The translations under genes and the position numbers were made by a program. The notes under the pieces are model-generated. The model saw only the letters and a list, made by a program, of their open reading frames with translations. It was not told the origin of the DNA and did not search any database. This document shows, piece by piece, positions 54,135-64,000 of a stretch of DNA of 64,000 nt. Where the stretch lies: the NCBI RefSeq assembly GCF_947488835.1, contig NZ_CANLBK010000001.1, forward strand, positions 558,001 through 622,000, given 5' to 3'. How positions within the stretch are numbered: position 1 is the stretch's first letter; each line of letters begins with the position of its first letter. The DNA comes from an uncultured Marinobacter sp. (GTDB lineage Bacteria; Pseudomonadota; Gammaproteobacteria; Pseudomonadales; Oleiphilaceae).

Positions 54135-54479
54135 TCAGCGTCGGGATAGTCGATAGCGAACCAAATCCAGAACCCAGACAAGTAGCATCACAAGCCCCCC
54201 AATGCCCAGGTTGAGCCACGCGCGGCCTGCGTTATCTGCATCACCAAGAATCATCTCATACCCTCCGAACAGCCATGCGGGTATCCACCAACCCGCCAAC
54301 TCGGGGGACTCTACGGGTGTCAGCAACACAGCCACCAACGCAGCGAGCAGCAGTGTGCGCAAACCGTATAAAGGTAAAAAGCGGAACAGTTTTTTCATCA
54401 TGTAAAAAAACACGACGAAGGCTATGGCATAAGCGCCCCAAAAGACGGCGTAAGCAGTTTGTGCGTCAGTATCGATCAT
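54135..54479 (-). CDS. Small membrane protein of unknown function
   Basis: A 114-residue protein with about three transmembrane helices (AVFWGAYAIAFVVFFYMM; LRTLLLAALVAVLL; LGIGGLVMLLVWVLDLV) and short polar tails. No domain is recognised. It lies between ycgN (one base shared) and the VWA gene, in the rnd-ycgL-ycgN run, where a similar small membrane protein is common in pseudomonad-like genomes. Confidence 0.8.
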   Translation of the reverse strand: MIDTDAQTAYAVFWGAYAIAFVVFFYMMKKLFRFLPLYGLRTLLLAALVAVLLTPVESPELAGWWIPAWLFGGYEMILGDADNAGRAWLNLGIGGLVMLLVWVLDLVRYRLSRR

Positions 54480-54925
54480 TACAGAACCCAGTGAATAATA
54501 TGTTCTTCCCAGTTTTCTTCTGCCACTTTATCCTCTCGGATTACCTTGTGGCGTATGGAAACACCGGCTTCGTGTACCGTATCCGGGCTCCCGCTACGAA
54601 GCGGGTGCCAATCGGCTAGCGGCCTTCCCTCTGCCAGAGTGCGATAAGCACAGGTATGGGGAAGCCAATGGTAATCGCTCACCCTATCCGGTGTCAGCAC
54701 CGTACAACCTGGCACTTTTTCAAGCCGGTCGGTGTAAACCGTACACTGGCATGTGTCTTCATCCATAAATCGGCAAACCAGATCTGTATGGTAAACCTCG
54801 CCCGTGTCCTCATCTTCCAGCTTATTGAGGCAGCACTTACCGCAGCCATCGCACAGCGACTCCCATTCCTGCTGTGTCATCTCGTTCAGGCGTTTACGCT
54901 GCCAGAACGGGATTTGGGCGATCAT
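54479..54925 (-). CDS. ycgN: YcgN family cysteine cluster protein
   Basis: A 148-residue cysteine-rich protein of the UPF0260/YcgN family. The cysteine clusters [11 protein letters not shown] and CQC suggest zinc or iron-sulfur binding. The biochemical role is not known. It overlaps ycgL by four bases, and the rnd-ycgL-ycgN order is typical of gammaproteobacteria. Confidence 0.92.
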   Translation of the reverse strand: MIAQIPFWQRKRLNEMTQQEWESLCDGCGKCCLNKLEDEDTGEVYHTDLVCRFMDEDTCQCTVYTDRLEKVPGCTVLTPDRVSDYHWLPHTCAYRTLAEGRPLADWHPLRSGSPDTVHEAGVSIRHKVIREDKVAEENWEEHIIHWVL

Positions 54926-55215
54926 GAATGATTCATTCCCGGCTTCGTGCGAAAGTCCACAACGTACGAATCCTGCTCTTCAGGCATTTGCAAAAAGAAG
55001 TCTTTTTCTTCAATCGCCTTAAGTACCTGCTCACCACTGCTTCTTGCCAGCTTGCGCTCCGGCGTCATGACCAGATCCATTGAGTGCACAGGGGTGCCAA
55101 AAATGGATCTCAGGCTTTCAGGCAATTCTTCCCACTTCTGCCCACGACGAACAAAAATATAGGTGTCGCTTTTTTTGCTGCTTCGAAAAACAGACACAAA
55201 TTCCCGATCTTTCAT
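54922..55215 (-). CDS. ycgL: YcgL domain protein
   Basis: A 97-residue YcgL-fold protein (segments [11 protein letters not shown] and LLPEE-like [11 protein letters not shown]). It has no known reaction. It overlaps rnd and ycgN by four bases each, implying tight translational coupling with the ribonuclease D gene. Confidence 0.92.
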   Translation of the reverse strand: MKDREFVSVFRSSKKSDTYIFVRRGQKWEELPESLRSIFGTPVHSMDLVMTPERKLARSSGEQVLKAIEEKDFFLQMPEEQDSYVVDFRTKPGMNHS

Positions 55216-56360
55216 GATTGCAGGTAATCCTCAATATCGTTCATTACCGACGCTAGAATTTTCGTGCGCCAGCCAGCAAAAAACGGGCTTCCAGTCAGGC
55301 TTCCTTCCTGAACAACCTTCTCAAGCCGCTTCCTAGGTGCAAGCAATTCAATTGGAATATCAGCAGCTTCCGCCGCCTTTCTGAAAAACCGTTTAAGACC
55401 CTTAAAGTAATCCTGCTGATCTCTGGTTAGCGGTGGCGCGATACGTTCGAGCCCGGACGTATCGGCATCTAGCCCATCTTCAACAAGCTTGAGCAAAGCC
55501 TCACCATAACGCCGAACAACGCCACCGGGTACGCCCTGGATATCAGAAAGCTCGCTGAGGGTTGTGGGCATTCGCTCTGCAATAGCAATAAGCAATGGAT
55601 CTGCCAGCACCCTGCCCCGTGGACGATCACGCTCTCTGCTCTCCAGTTCTCGCCAGACAACCAACTCCTTTAGCACAAGCTGTTGTTCAGCCGTTAAGGC
55701 CCAGCCGCCGCGCAATCGCAGGTAATGATGATGGGGGTTGTCCTGCCCCGCTAGCTCATCGGCGAAGCGGGTTGACTCCTCAATCAGGGCCGCCTCAAGA
55801 TCCCTTTCCCTAAGGTGGCCGACTACCCACTCGTGCATGGGCGCCAGAAAACGTATGTCTTCAATGGCATAACGTTGCTGTGCTTCGCTCAAGGGGCGAG
55901 AAATCCAATCAGACCGGGTAACGGATTTATCCAGCGCCTCACCAAACAGCGTTTCAACAAGCCGCGCGTAACCCAGTGAAAAGCCAGCGCCAGCCATTGC
56001 AGCGCCGATCTGTAGGTCCACGACCCCCTTTGGGTTGATCCCCAGCCAGTCACGAAAGAGCTCAAGATCTTCACTCATGGCATAAAGCAACTTGGTTACC
56101 GAAGGGTCCGCCAGAACCTCCCGGAAACGGGTAGACTTTTCTGCCACGCCCGGGTCTACCAGGCAAAAGCTATCGCCAAGCCCAAGCTGAACCAGCCCTG
56201 GTATGGGGTAAAAAGTGTTTATCCGCTCAAATTCCGTATCAAGAACAAGCGGTACACCGGGAGCACTGTCCAGCCATTCGTTTAATGCCTCCGGTTGTGA
56301 AATCCATGTGATGATTTCAGGAGCTGGAGGAACGTCAATAGCGGTTGCAGGAAGAGTCAT
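55212..56360 (-). CDS. rnd: Ribonuclease D
   Basis: RNase D is a 3'-5' exonuclease of the DEDD family that trims tRNA precursors. The 382-residue protein has exonuclease motif I LVLDTEFER near residue 41, the DLQIGAAMAG segment, and one or two HRDC domains in the C-terminal half (LLKELVVWRELESRERDRPRG). Length and order are standard. It is 43 bases after recR on the same strand. Confidence 0.95.
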   Translation of the reverse strand: MTLPATAIDVPPAPEIITWISQPEALNEWLDSAPGVPLVLDTEFERINTFYPIPGLVQLGLGDSFCLVDPGVAEKSTRFREVLADPSVTKLLYAMSEDLELFRDWLGINPKGVVDLQIGAAMAGAGFSLGYARLVETLFGEALDKSVTRSDWISRPLSEAQQRYAIEDIRFLAPMHEWVVGHLRERDLEAALIEESTRFADELAGQDNPHHHYLRLRGGWALTAEQQLVLKELVVWRELESRERDRPRGRVLADPLLIAIAERMPTTLSELSDIQGVPGGVVRRYGEALLKLVEDGLDADTSGLERIAPPLTRDQQDYFKGLKRFFRKAAEAADIPIELLAPRKRLEKVVQEGSLTGSPFFAGWRTKILASVMNDIEDYLQS

Positions 56361-56403
56361 AAAAAAGGCCAGTCAATAACGCCGTACAGGCGCCAGTGCG
56401 GAG

Positions 56404-57006
56404 TCAGTCCAGCAGAGGTTTTCTGCCGCGAAACGCATGTGTGAGAGTAAATCCGTCAACGTAACCAAGCTCACCGCCTACCGGTATGCCATGGGCAAGG
56501 CGCGTAATCAATATGTTGGATCCATCGAGTCGATCAGAAATGTAGTGTGCAGTAGCTTCGCCTTCCACCGTCGGGTTGGTAGCCAGAATGAGCTCTGTTA
56601 CGCCTTCTGAGCGAACCCGGCGTAAAAGCCGTTCAATGCCAATCTCATCCGGGCCGACACCGTCTATTGGAGACAAGTGCCCCATAAGAACAAAATAACT
56701 GCCCTTGTAATCTCCCGCTTGCTCGATGGCCAATAGATCCGAGGGGCTTTCCACTACGCAGAGTGTGCCGTTGCTACGCGCCGGATTTTCACAAATACCA
56801 CACACTTCGGTATCGGAGAAGTTTTGGCAGCTTTCGCAGCGGCGGACCCTCTCCATGGCGTTGCTCAACGCATCGGACAACCGCGTACCACCGGAGCGGG
56901 CGCGCTCAAGCAAGTGGAACGCCATGCGCTGGGCAGTTTTCTGACCAACGCCAGGCAAACACCGAAGAGATTCGACAAGTTCATCAACCAGTGGGCTGAA
57001 CGCCAT
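56404..57006 (-). CDS. recR: Recombination mediator RecR
   Basis: RecR joins RecO to load RecA on gapped DNA. The 200-residue protein has a helix-hairpin-helix near residue 16 ([13 protein letters not shown]), a four-cysteine zinc motif ([19 protein letters not shown]), and a Toprim domain ([16 protein letters not shown]). It follows ybaB by 35 bases in the conserved dnaX-ybaB-recR order. Confidence 0.97.
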   Translation of the reverse strand: MAFSPLVDELVESLRCLPGVGQKTAQRMAFHLLERARSGGTRLSDALSNAMERVRRCESCQNFSDTEVCGICENPARSNGTLCVVESPSDLLAIEQAGDYKGSYFVLMGHLSPIDGVGPDEIGIERLLRRVRSEGVTELILATNPTVEGEATAHYISDRLDGSNILITRLAHGIPVGGELGYVDGFTLTHAFRGRKPLLD

Positions 57007-57041
57007 GAAACTTCCTCAAACTGCAGAGCTGAATAGAGTCT

Positions 57042-57365
57042 TTAAAATGGCATCTTGAAGCCGGGGGGCATACCCATTCCAGACATCATGCCCGACATCG
57101 CATCCTTCTGGTTGGCCTCAACTCTGCGCACTGCATCGTTAACCGCCGCCGCCAGCAAGTCTTCCAGAATATCCTTCTCTTCCGACATCAGGGAGGGGTC
57201 TATCTCCACCTTACGGACATCGTGACGGCCGTTCATGGTCACTTTCACCAGGCCCGCGCCGGATTCACCGGTAATTTCAGCTTTCGAAGCCTCTTCCTGA
57301 GCCTTCTGCATTTGTTCTTGCATCTGCTGGGCCTTTTTCATCAGGCCGCCCATATCTTTCATCAT
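57042..57365 (-). CDS. ybaB: YbaB/EbfC nucleoid-associated protein
   Basis: A 107-residue DNA-binding protein of the YbaB/EbfC family. It has the charged helical N-terminus ([17 protein letters not shown]), the core strand [16 protein letters not shown] and a Met/Gly/Pro-rich C-terminal tail. It is three bases after dnaX and upstream of recR. Confidence 0.96.
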   Translation of the reverse strand: MMKDMGGLMKKAQQMQEQMQKAQEEASKAEITGESGAGLVKVTMNGRHDVRKVEIDPSLMSEEKDILEDLLAAAVNDAVRRVEANQKDAMSGMMSGMGMPPGFKMPF

Positions 57366-57368
57366 GTG

Positions 57369-59225
<1,857 letters not shown>

Positions 59226-59580
59226 GATCCGCCAAATGCTGAGAAAAACGCCTGCAACTTTAGCATGGACACGGATTTATAAGAAGTTATAAGGCGCAGG
59301 AATGAAAGCGAAAGGAAGGATTTCTAAAGGAAGCCTAAAGGCAAAACTGGGGGTGGCCCCACCAGCGACACTCCGGCACACAATTCCACCGCTGCGGCTG
59401 CTCCCTTCCGGGCCTGACCGGGTTCGCGGTTTCATGTTGCGGAGGCACCAATGGAGCCACCATATCGGCGTTTCAGGACAAACTTCCCGAAAGCGGCGCG
59501 AATCTTAACAAAAGGGTTTAAGGACTACAACGGCAAATCCCCAACACCGTCGAATTGGCGCCAGATATTGCCGATATCTA
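59226..59580. other. Intergenic region holding the SRP RNA
   Basis: This 355-base gap between dnaX and the oxygenase gene holds the SRP RNA gene at 59351-59462. The rest is short AT-rich spacer on each side; the minus-strand promoter for the RNA should lie between 59463 and 59560. Confidence 0.7.
59351..59462 (-). ncRNA. ffs: Signal recognition particle 4.5S RNA (small bacterial type)
   Basis: On the minus strand the ends GGTGGCTCC and GGGGCCACC pair, enclosing a rod. The universally conserved domain IV sequence appears as GGTCAGGCCCGGAAGGGAGC followed by AGCC, including the GGAA tetraloop and the asymmetric AGCAG bulge that binds Ffh. The length of about 110 bases matches the 4.5S RNA. The position just upstream of dnaX is conserved in pseudomonad-like genomes. 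The ends are accurate to a few bases. Confidence 0.93.
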
Positions 59581-60228
59581 TTAGAGAAGTGCCGACAAAG
59601 GCAACGGAATTACATCCTGGCGAAACCAGCACGCAAGGCTGTAGCGGGTACGATGAGCTTCCAGAACCTCATGACGGATCTCCTCACTCATGAACAGCGC
59701 CACTCTTCCCTTTTCGGGCAATACCAGCCCGCACACCTCGTTCGGGTTTTCCCGATTAAACACCTGAAGCTCCCCGCCATCCAATGGTTTCCAGTCGTCA
59801 TTCAAGTAAAGCACCAAGCTTACAATGCGAGACGCCCGCCCCTGAAAGCTGTCCACATGGGCCTTATAAAAATCACCGGAATGATAGGTTGCATAATGAG
59901 CCTCAAACCGCCTCAAACCCAAAAACAACCGCTGGTTCAGCTCCATACGCAGGCTCTCGAGAAGGCCGAACAGCGCCACCTGCGGCTCAGACACACCTTG
60001 CAACCAGGCAATTTTGTCGCGGCGTATGGAGCGATCCCGAATGGGCGCAATACCCCGCCCTACGCCTGCTCGTTTAAGCGCATCATTTTGATCAAGAAGC
60101 ATGATCTCATCCTGAAGCGAGCGCAAAAGATCCACCCCGAACCAGGGCGCAGCATCAAAGCTTATCCAACCCCGCTCGCTGAGGCCCCAGGCAAGCTCAT
60201 CAAACCACTGTATTTTATCCAACGACAT
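59581..60228 (-). CDS. 2-oxoglutarate/Fe(II)-dependent dioxygenase (prolyl 4-hydroxylase-like)
   Basis: A 215-residue P4H/SM-20-type oxygenase. The iron ligands are His124 and Asp126 (KAHVDSF) and His186 (EEIRHEVL); Arg195 would bind 2-oxoglutarate. It resembles the Pseudomonas prolyl hydroxylase reported to act on elongation factor Tu, so a protein substrate is plausible, but that is inference. It is transcribed away from the mutarotase gene and toward the SRP RNA. Confidence 0.85.
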   Translation of the reverse strand: MSLDKIQWFDELAWGLSERGWISFDAAPWFGVDLLRSLQDEIMLLDQNDALKRAGVGRGIAPIRDRSIRRDKIAWLQGVSEPQVALFGLLESLRMELNQRLFLGLRRFEAHYATYHSGDFYKAHVDSFQGRASRIVSLVLYLNDDWKPLDGGELQVFNRENPNEVCGLVLPEKGRVALFMSEEIRHEVLEAHRTRYSLACWFRQDVIPLPLSALL

Positions 60229-60332
60229 TTCCTATTAGGCCGAAAGCTATTGTATGGGCAAGAGTCGCCCACAACACGGTTTTGATTTACTCTTTCAGTA
60301 CGCAGATGCACTTAAGCACGGAACAGAGCCTT

Positions 60333-61259
60333 ATGTCTGAAAGCAGCAATAAGCCGCCCTTATCCCTCTCCCCGGGCCAATGGTCTTTTATCCGCTGGAA
60401 GACAATCGGGCAACTGGAAGCGCTGGAAGTTCACCACCCACTGTTCGAAGCCACCCTGTTTCTACAGGGTGCACATCTCACCCGGTTTGCCCCAAAGGAC
60501 GAACAAGACTGGCTATGGATGAGTCCGACCGCCCGATTCGAACCTGGCCGAGCGATACGCGGCGGCATACCCATCTGCTGGCCCTGGTTCGGCGACCCCG
60601 CCCGCAATGCGCCGGAGGTACGAAAACGGGTAAAAACCCAAGAACCCCACGGGTTTGGCCGCACTGCTTTGTGGAAGCTGGAGGATGTAAGCGAAAGCGC
60701 CCATGAAGTAGAAATATCCCTGTCGCTGGATGCAAACCAGGACTTTGACGACATTTGGCATGGTCATGCCCTGGCGCTGCTCACGTTCAATTTTTCTGTA
60801 CGGGGCTACCAACTAGCGCTTACCACTACTAATCCCGGCAGTGAGCCCCTCGCCTTCAGTCAGGCACTGCACACCTATTTACCAACAAGCGATATCACAC
60901 GCTCACGGGTTCTGGGCTTAGGGTGTGCCCACTACATCGACACCCTGAAAAACTGGGAATACTGCACTCAGGACGGCCCCGTCTATTTTGATGGTGAAAT
61001 CGACCGGATTTACGAAAGTGGTGAATCGCTAACCGTAGTGACACCCAACGCAAGCCGCAAGCTTACCGCCATTGGTAGCGACTCTACTGTGGTATGGAAC
61101 CCCGGCCCGGACAAAGCCTTAAAGCTAAGCGACTTCCCCGACCCTGCCTGGCAGACAATGCTGTGTGTCGAAACTGCCAATGCAGCAAGCGATTATAGAG
61201 TGCTTAATAGTGGTCAGAGCCACACACTTGGCGTTCTCATCGGGCGTGGCAAAAACTGA
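60333..61259 (+). CDS. D-hexose-6-phosphate mutarotase
   Basis: A YeaD-type aldose-1-epimerase-fold protein that interconverts the anomers of glucose-6-phosphate. About 308 residues from the ATG at 60333; a TTG at 60282 and an ATG at 60306 are alternatives. The segments RGGIPICWPWFG, PHGFGRT and QALHTYLPTSDI are typical of the family and hold the catalytic His and Glu residues. It begins a plus-strand run ahead of the acyltransferase gene. Confidence 0.88.
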   Translation: MSESSNKPPLSLSPGQWSFIRWKTIGQLEALEVHHPLFEATLFLQGAHLTRFAPKDEQDWLWMSPTARFEPGRAIRGGIPICWPWFGDPARNAPEVRKRVKTQEPHGFGRTALWKLEDVSESAHEVEISLSLDANQDFDDIWHGHALALLTFNFSVRGYQLALTTTNPGSEPLAFSQALHTYLPTSDITRSRVLGLGCAHYIDTLKNWEYCTQDGPVYFDGEIDRIYESGESLTVVTPNASRKLTAIGSDSTVVWNPGPDKALKLSDFPDPAWQTMLCVETANAASDYRVLNSGQSHTLGVLIGRGKN

Positions 61260-61279
61260 CAACAATAAAGGGAGTGCGC

Positions 61280-62095
61280 ATGAGCTTGTTGTCCTTTGTG
61301 AAATCCCTACTGATCTCATCGGAACTGGACGAACAAATAAACCGCATCCGAAAACCCATAGGCACACTGGGTTACGACCCCTGGGGCTATAATAACGAGG
61401 CCGTCAAATTCGGGTTCTCGCTGGTTAAGCCGATTTACGAAAAGTACTTTCGCACAGAAGCCCATGGCGTAGATCACATTCCCGCCGAGGGGCCTGTTCT
61501 GATTATAGGCAACCACAGCGGGCAACTCCCGATTGACGGCATACTTGTTGGTTATGCCCTGGCCTCCCGCAAGAAAAACCCCCGCATCCCCCGCGCCATG
61601 ATCGAACGCTTCTTCCCGACAGTGCCATGGCTGGGCAACCTGTTGAATGAAGTGGGCGCTGTACTGGGCGACCCGGTGAATTGCGCCAGAATGCTTGCCA
61701 ACAACGAAGCCATCATAGTGTTTCCGGAAGGTGTGCGCGGCTCGGGAAAGCTTTACCGGGATCGTTACAAACTCCAACGCTTTGGCGTCGGGTTCATGCA
61801 CCTGGCCATGAAATACAATGCGGCGGTCGTGCCTGTTGGCGTAGTGGGCTGCGAAGAAACCATACCAGCCATCGCCAACATCAAGCCCTTGGCCAAAGCT
61901 TTGGGGGTGCCCTACGCTCCGGTTGCACTGCCAATCGTACTGCCCGCCAAGGTTCACCTGAACTTCGGCCCGCCCATGTACTTTGAGGGCGGAGACCTTT
62001 CGGATGCCGAAATAGATAAACGCGTTGAGAAGGTAAAAACACAAATCAACCGCCTTATTGAAAAAGGCCTGACAGAAAGAAAAAGGTTGTTCTGA
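61280..62095 (+). CDS. Lysophospholipid acyltransferase family protein
   Basis: A protein of about 271 residues from the ATG at 61280, five bases after GGGAG. The acyltransferase block I is NHSGQLPID at residues 78-86, which spaces the catalytic His and Asp by six residues instead of the usual four; block III FPEGVRGSGK is normal. The substrate is probably lysophosphatidate or another lipid. Its stop overlaps the ATG of the SDR gene (TGATG), so the two are co-translated and probably act on the same lipid or polysaccharide pathway. Confidence 0.85.
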   Translation: MSLLSFVKSLLISSELDEQINRIRKPIGTLGYDPWGYNNEAVKFGFSLVKPIYEKYFRTEAHGVDHIPAEGPVLIIGNHSGQLPIDGILVGYALASRKKNPRIPRAMIERFFPTVPWLGNLLNEVGAVLGDPVNCARMLANNEAIIVFPEGVRGSGKLYRDRYKLQRFGVGFMHLAMKYNAAVVPVGVVGCEETIPAIANIKPLAKALGVPYAPVALPIVLPAKVHLNFGPPMYFEGGDLSDAEIDKRVEKVKTQINRLIEKGLTERKRLF

Positions 62096-63054
62096 TGAAG
62101 GCTCATACTAGCCAGCCACCCAAGCCCAACGTTCTGGTGACAGGCGCCGCCGGGGCGCTCACCCAGCAAGTGATTGAGCGGCTACGCAAAACGTGCAACC
62201 TGGTGGCAGTCGACGCCCGTAAACGAGTCGAACTTGGCGACGACATTCCAAGCTACTGCATCGACTTCAACAAGCGCACATTCGAAGACCTGTTTCGCCG
62301 TTATAAATTTGATAGCGTTATCCATTTGGGTCGTATCCGCTCAAGCCAACTCTCCCGCATGCGGCGCTACAACGCCAATGTGCTGGGCACGCAAAAACTG
62401 CTGGACCTCAGCCAAAAATACGGCGTACGCAGGGTTGTTGTGCTTTCCACTTACCACGTATACGGGGCCATGGCCTATAACCCGGCCTTGATCAACGAGT
62501 CCGCACCCCTCAAAAGCGCAGGCTTAAGCGCCGATCTGATTGATTCGGTAGAGCTCGAAAGCCTTGCAAGCATTTATTTGTGGCGCTATCCGGAGTTGAA
62601 CATCAGCGTTCTCCGCCCTTGCAACATTGTCGGGCCCAGCGTGCGTAATACAATGGGCAGGCTACTTGCCAGCCCTCTGGCACCAGTAATGGCTGGCTTC
62701 TCCCCCATGATGCAATTTATACACATAGACGATATGGCAGATGCCATAGTGTTGGCGAGCCAAAAGCCAACCCGCGGAATATTCAACGTGGCACCCAGCG
62801 ATTGGGTAGCCTACCAACGAGCACTGGATCTGTGCGGCTGCACACGAATCCCCATCCCGTCTATTCCCCCGGTATTGCCTCGATTGATTCTGCGCACCAT
62901 GGGGCTAAAACGCTTCCCTGCCTACCTGATGGACTTCTTCAAGTATCCGGTGGTGATAGATGGAAGAGCCTTTGAGAAGGAGTTTGGTTTTACGCCAAAG
63001 CGTTCACTTAAGGAGATTTTCCGGTTTTACAAGGACAACAAAAAGCCTTTGTAG
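62095..63054 (+). CDS. NAD-dependent epimerase/dehydratase-like SDR protein
   Basis: A 319-residue extended SDR protein. The nucleotide-binding loop TGAAGALT is at residues 16-23 and the STYHVYG segment at 118-124. The usual YxxxK pair, expected near 147-156, is replaced by LIDSVELES, so the classical catalytic Tyr and Lys are absent. It may bind NAD without the standard chemistry, or act as a lipid or regulatory protein. Translationally coupled to the acyltransferase. Confidence 0.82.
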   Translation: MKAHTSQPPKPNVLVTGAAGALTQQVIERLRKTCNLVAVDARKRVELGDDIPSYCIDFNKRTFEDLFRRYKFDSVIHLGRIRSSQLSRMRRYNANVLGTQKLLDLSQKYGVRRVVVLSTYHVYGAMAYNPALINESAPLKSAGLSADLIDSVELESLASIYLWRYPELNISVLRPCNIVGPSVRNTMGRLLASPLAPVMAGFSPMMQFIHIDDMADAIVLASQKPTRGIFNVAPSDWVAYQRALDLCGCTRIPIPSIPPVLPRLILRTMGLKRFPAYLMDFFKYPVVIDGRAFEKEFGFTPKRSLKEIFRFYKDNKKPL

Positions 63055-63213
63055 GGGTGGAAGCAGCCCAACCGCAGAAACCCCACCAACCCCCGCACAC
63101 ATGTCGCTTAAGGACATACACAGCCTGCCTGCATGTCCGATGGTGCCTCATAGGAGTTGCACAGAACCGCTGCCCACCTCAAACTACACCTATCCATGGA
63201 ATAGGTAGATTGC

Positions 63214-64000
63214 ATGCTTCCAGATATGAGCGTGATAAGCCACGGCGCGGCGGCTGTGGTATTTGCAATACTTTCGGTGCTTGTGGGCACTCGCTATCTG
63301 CGTCGCGACATAGACCGGGCTTTGTTCCTTGCTGCCACGGTTACCGCACTGTGGGCATCAACCCTCGTTACCCAGAGCCTCTGGGGCCACCCCGGCTTTT
63401 TTATTCGCTACCTGTTGGAACTACTCCGCGACACGGCCTGGATTCTCCTTCTGTTCGCCATGTTGCGAGATACCTTTCGGCAGGGCCGACTCAGTGGGCA
63501 AATAAAGAAATTCCTTGGGGGCGCGACAACGGTCCTGCTCATGACACTACTGCTCCTCGGCAGCTTGGAATTCATATTTGACATCGCCTTGGTGAATGGT
63601 AAAACCAAACTCATCGGCCAGATTACACTGTCGCTTCTCGGTCTCTCCCTGGTAGAACAAATCTGGCGCAATGCCCCCGCGTTCGGGCGCTCAAGCATGA
63701 AGTATCTGTGCATCGGAACGGCAACCATTTTCATCTTCGACTTCCTGATGTACGCCGATGCATTGCTCTTTGGCTCAATTGCCGATTCGTTCTGGAACGC
63801 GCGAGGCTTCGTAAACGCTGCACTGGTTCCGCTGTTTGCAATCAACGTAGTCAACACGCGCAAACAACCGATCGATTTCCAACTATCCCGCTCAGCGGTA
63901 TTTCATGCCGGCACGCTAATCATGGCCGGGGCTTATCTACTGCTGCTTTCTGTGAGCGGATATTACGTGCGCATTCTCGGTGGCGACTGGGGCGAAGCCT
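63214..64000 (+). CDS. prsK: PEP-CTERM system sensor histidine kinase PrsK (N-terminal part, cut by window edge)
   Basis: The visible 262 residues form a polytopic membrane domain with about seven helices and match the PrsK N-terminal region: LLELLRDTAWILLLFAMLR, SLVEQIWRNAP, MKYLCIGTATIFIFDFLMYADALLF, ARGFVNA and AVFHAGTLIMAGAYLLLLSV. PrsK with the response regulator PrsR controls exopolysaccharide and PEP-CTERM/exosortase (XrtA) genes. The GAF and kinase domains lie beyond the window. The start ATG at 63214 has only a weak ribosome site; an ATG at 63226 is possible. Confidence 0.85.
   Translation, partial: MLPDMSVISHGAAAVVFAILSVLVGTRYLRRDIDRALFLAATVTALWASTLVTQSLWGHPGFFIRYLLELLRDTAWILLLFAMLRDTFRQGRLSGQIKKFLGGATTVLLMTLLLLGSLEFIFDIALVNGKTKLIGQITLSLLGLSLVEQIWRNAPAFGRSSMKYLCIGTATIFIFDFLMYADALLFGSIADSFWNARGFVNAALVPLFAINVVNTRKQPIDFQLSRSAVFHAGTLIMAGAYLLLLSVSGYYVRILGGDWGEA

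Noticed and set aside
54100-54219. N-terminal extension of the VWA protein through the homopolymer
   Set aside because: The extension overlaps the small membrane protein gene and lacks signal-peptide character; the ATG at 54099 gives a clean signal peptide.
63055-63213. Sigma-54 promoter upstream of prsK
   Set aside because: GG and GC elements are present but their spacing is 15 rather than the required 10 bases; a short CCTAT/ATAGG dyad near 63190 is too weak to call.

Overview
The window reads as a chromosomal segment of a free-living, rod-type gammaproteobacterium, most like Marinobacter or a close relative. The basis is gene content and order (leuC-leuD-leuB-asd-fimV, thrH/cysH/cysB, holB-pilZ, dnaX-ybaB-recR, rnd-ycgL-ycgN, fadD beside a MaoC hydratase), moderate GC and lipid/envelope emphasis. 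The genus is inferred from memory of these gene orders, not from a search. Almost all genes up to 60 kb lie on the minus strand. There are no tRNAs, rRNAs, CRISPR arrays, phage genes or recognisable transposases; the only RNA gene I can support is the SRP 4.5S RNA.

Layout. 1-8.8 kb: the truncated polar/pilus hub gene fimV, aspartate-semialdehyde dehydrogenase and the leucine genes leuBDC, with a divergent LysR regulator. 8.8-9.0 kb: a 111-nt inverted-repeat element. 9.0-18.7 kb: aroC, prmB, a patatin, a DUF4892 protein, an alpha/beta hydrolase, pilZ, holB, and a TgpA-type transglutaminase with its DUF58 partner. 19-21.5 kb: three exported proteins, one a DUF6160 (FilA-like) surface protein. 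21.6-28.7 kb: pabB, thrH, cysH, cysB and a very large MalT/AlkS-type LuxR regulator. 28.9-42.6 kb: dinG, gspB-gspA, a DUF3336 patatin, mlaA, a long-form KAS III, hrpA and fadD. 42.8 kb: a MaoC hydratase.

43.3-49.8 kb is the least explained block: a five-gene operon of an AgmX/TonB-like inner-membrane transducer, a small exported protein, a TPR lipoprotein and two large exported TPR proteins. It recalls the core of Glt-type or TonB-TPR envelope machines, but no ExbB/ExbD-like motor is adjacent. 50.1-59.2 kb is a nearly continuous minus-strand run from dnaX through ybaB, recR, rnd, ycgL, ycgN, a small membrane protein, a VWA protein, a MoxR ATPase and a CoxE-like VWA protein. A 12-base G/C homopolymer lies just upstream of the VWA gene. 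59.35-59.46 kb carries the SRP RNA upstream of dnaX.

59.6-64 kb: a 2OG-Fe(II) oxygenase, then plus-strand genes for a hexose-6-phosphate mutarotase, a lysophospholipid acyltransferase, a degenerate SDR epimerase and the start of PrsK, the histidine kinase of the PEP-CTERM/exosortase (XrtA) system. Together the genes cover amino-acid and folate-branch synthesis (asd, leu, aroC, pabB, cys), DNA replication and repair (holB, dnaX, recR, dinG, SRP RNA), envelope upkeep and secretion (mlaA, gspAB, TPR operon, patatins) and fatty-acid handling (fadD, MaoC, KAS III).
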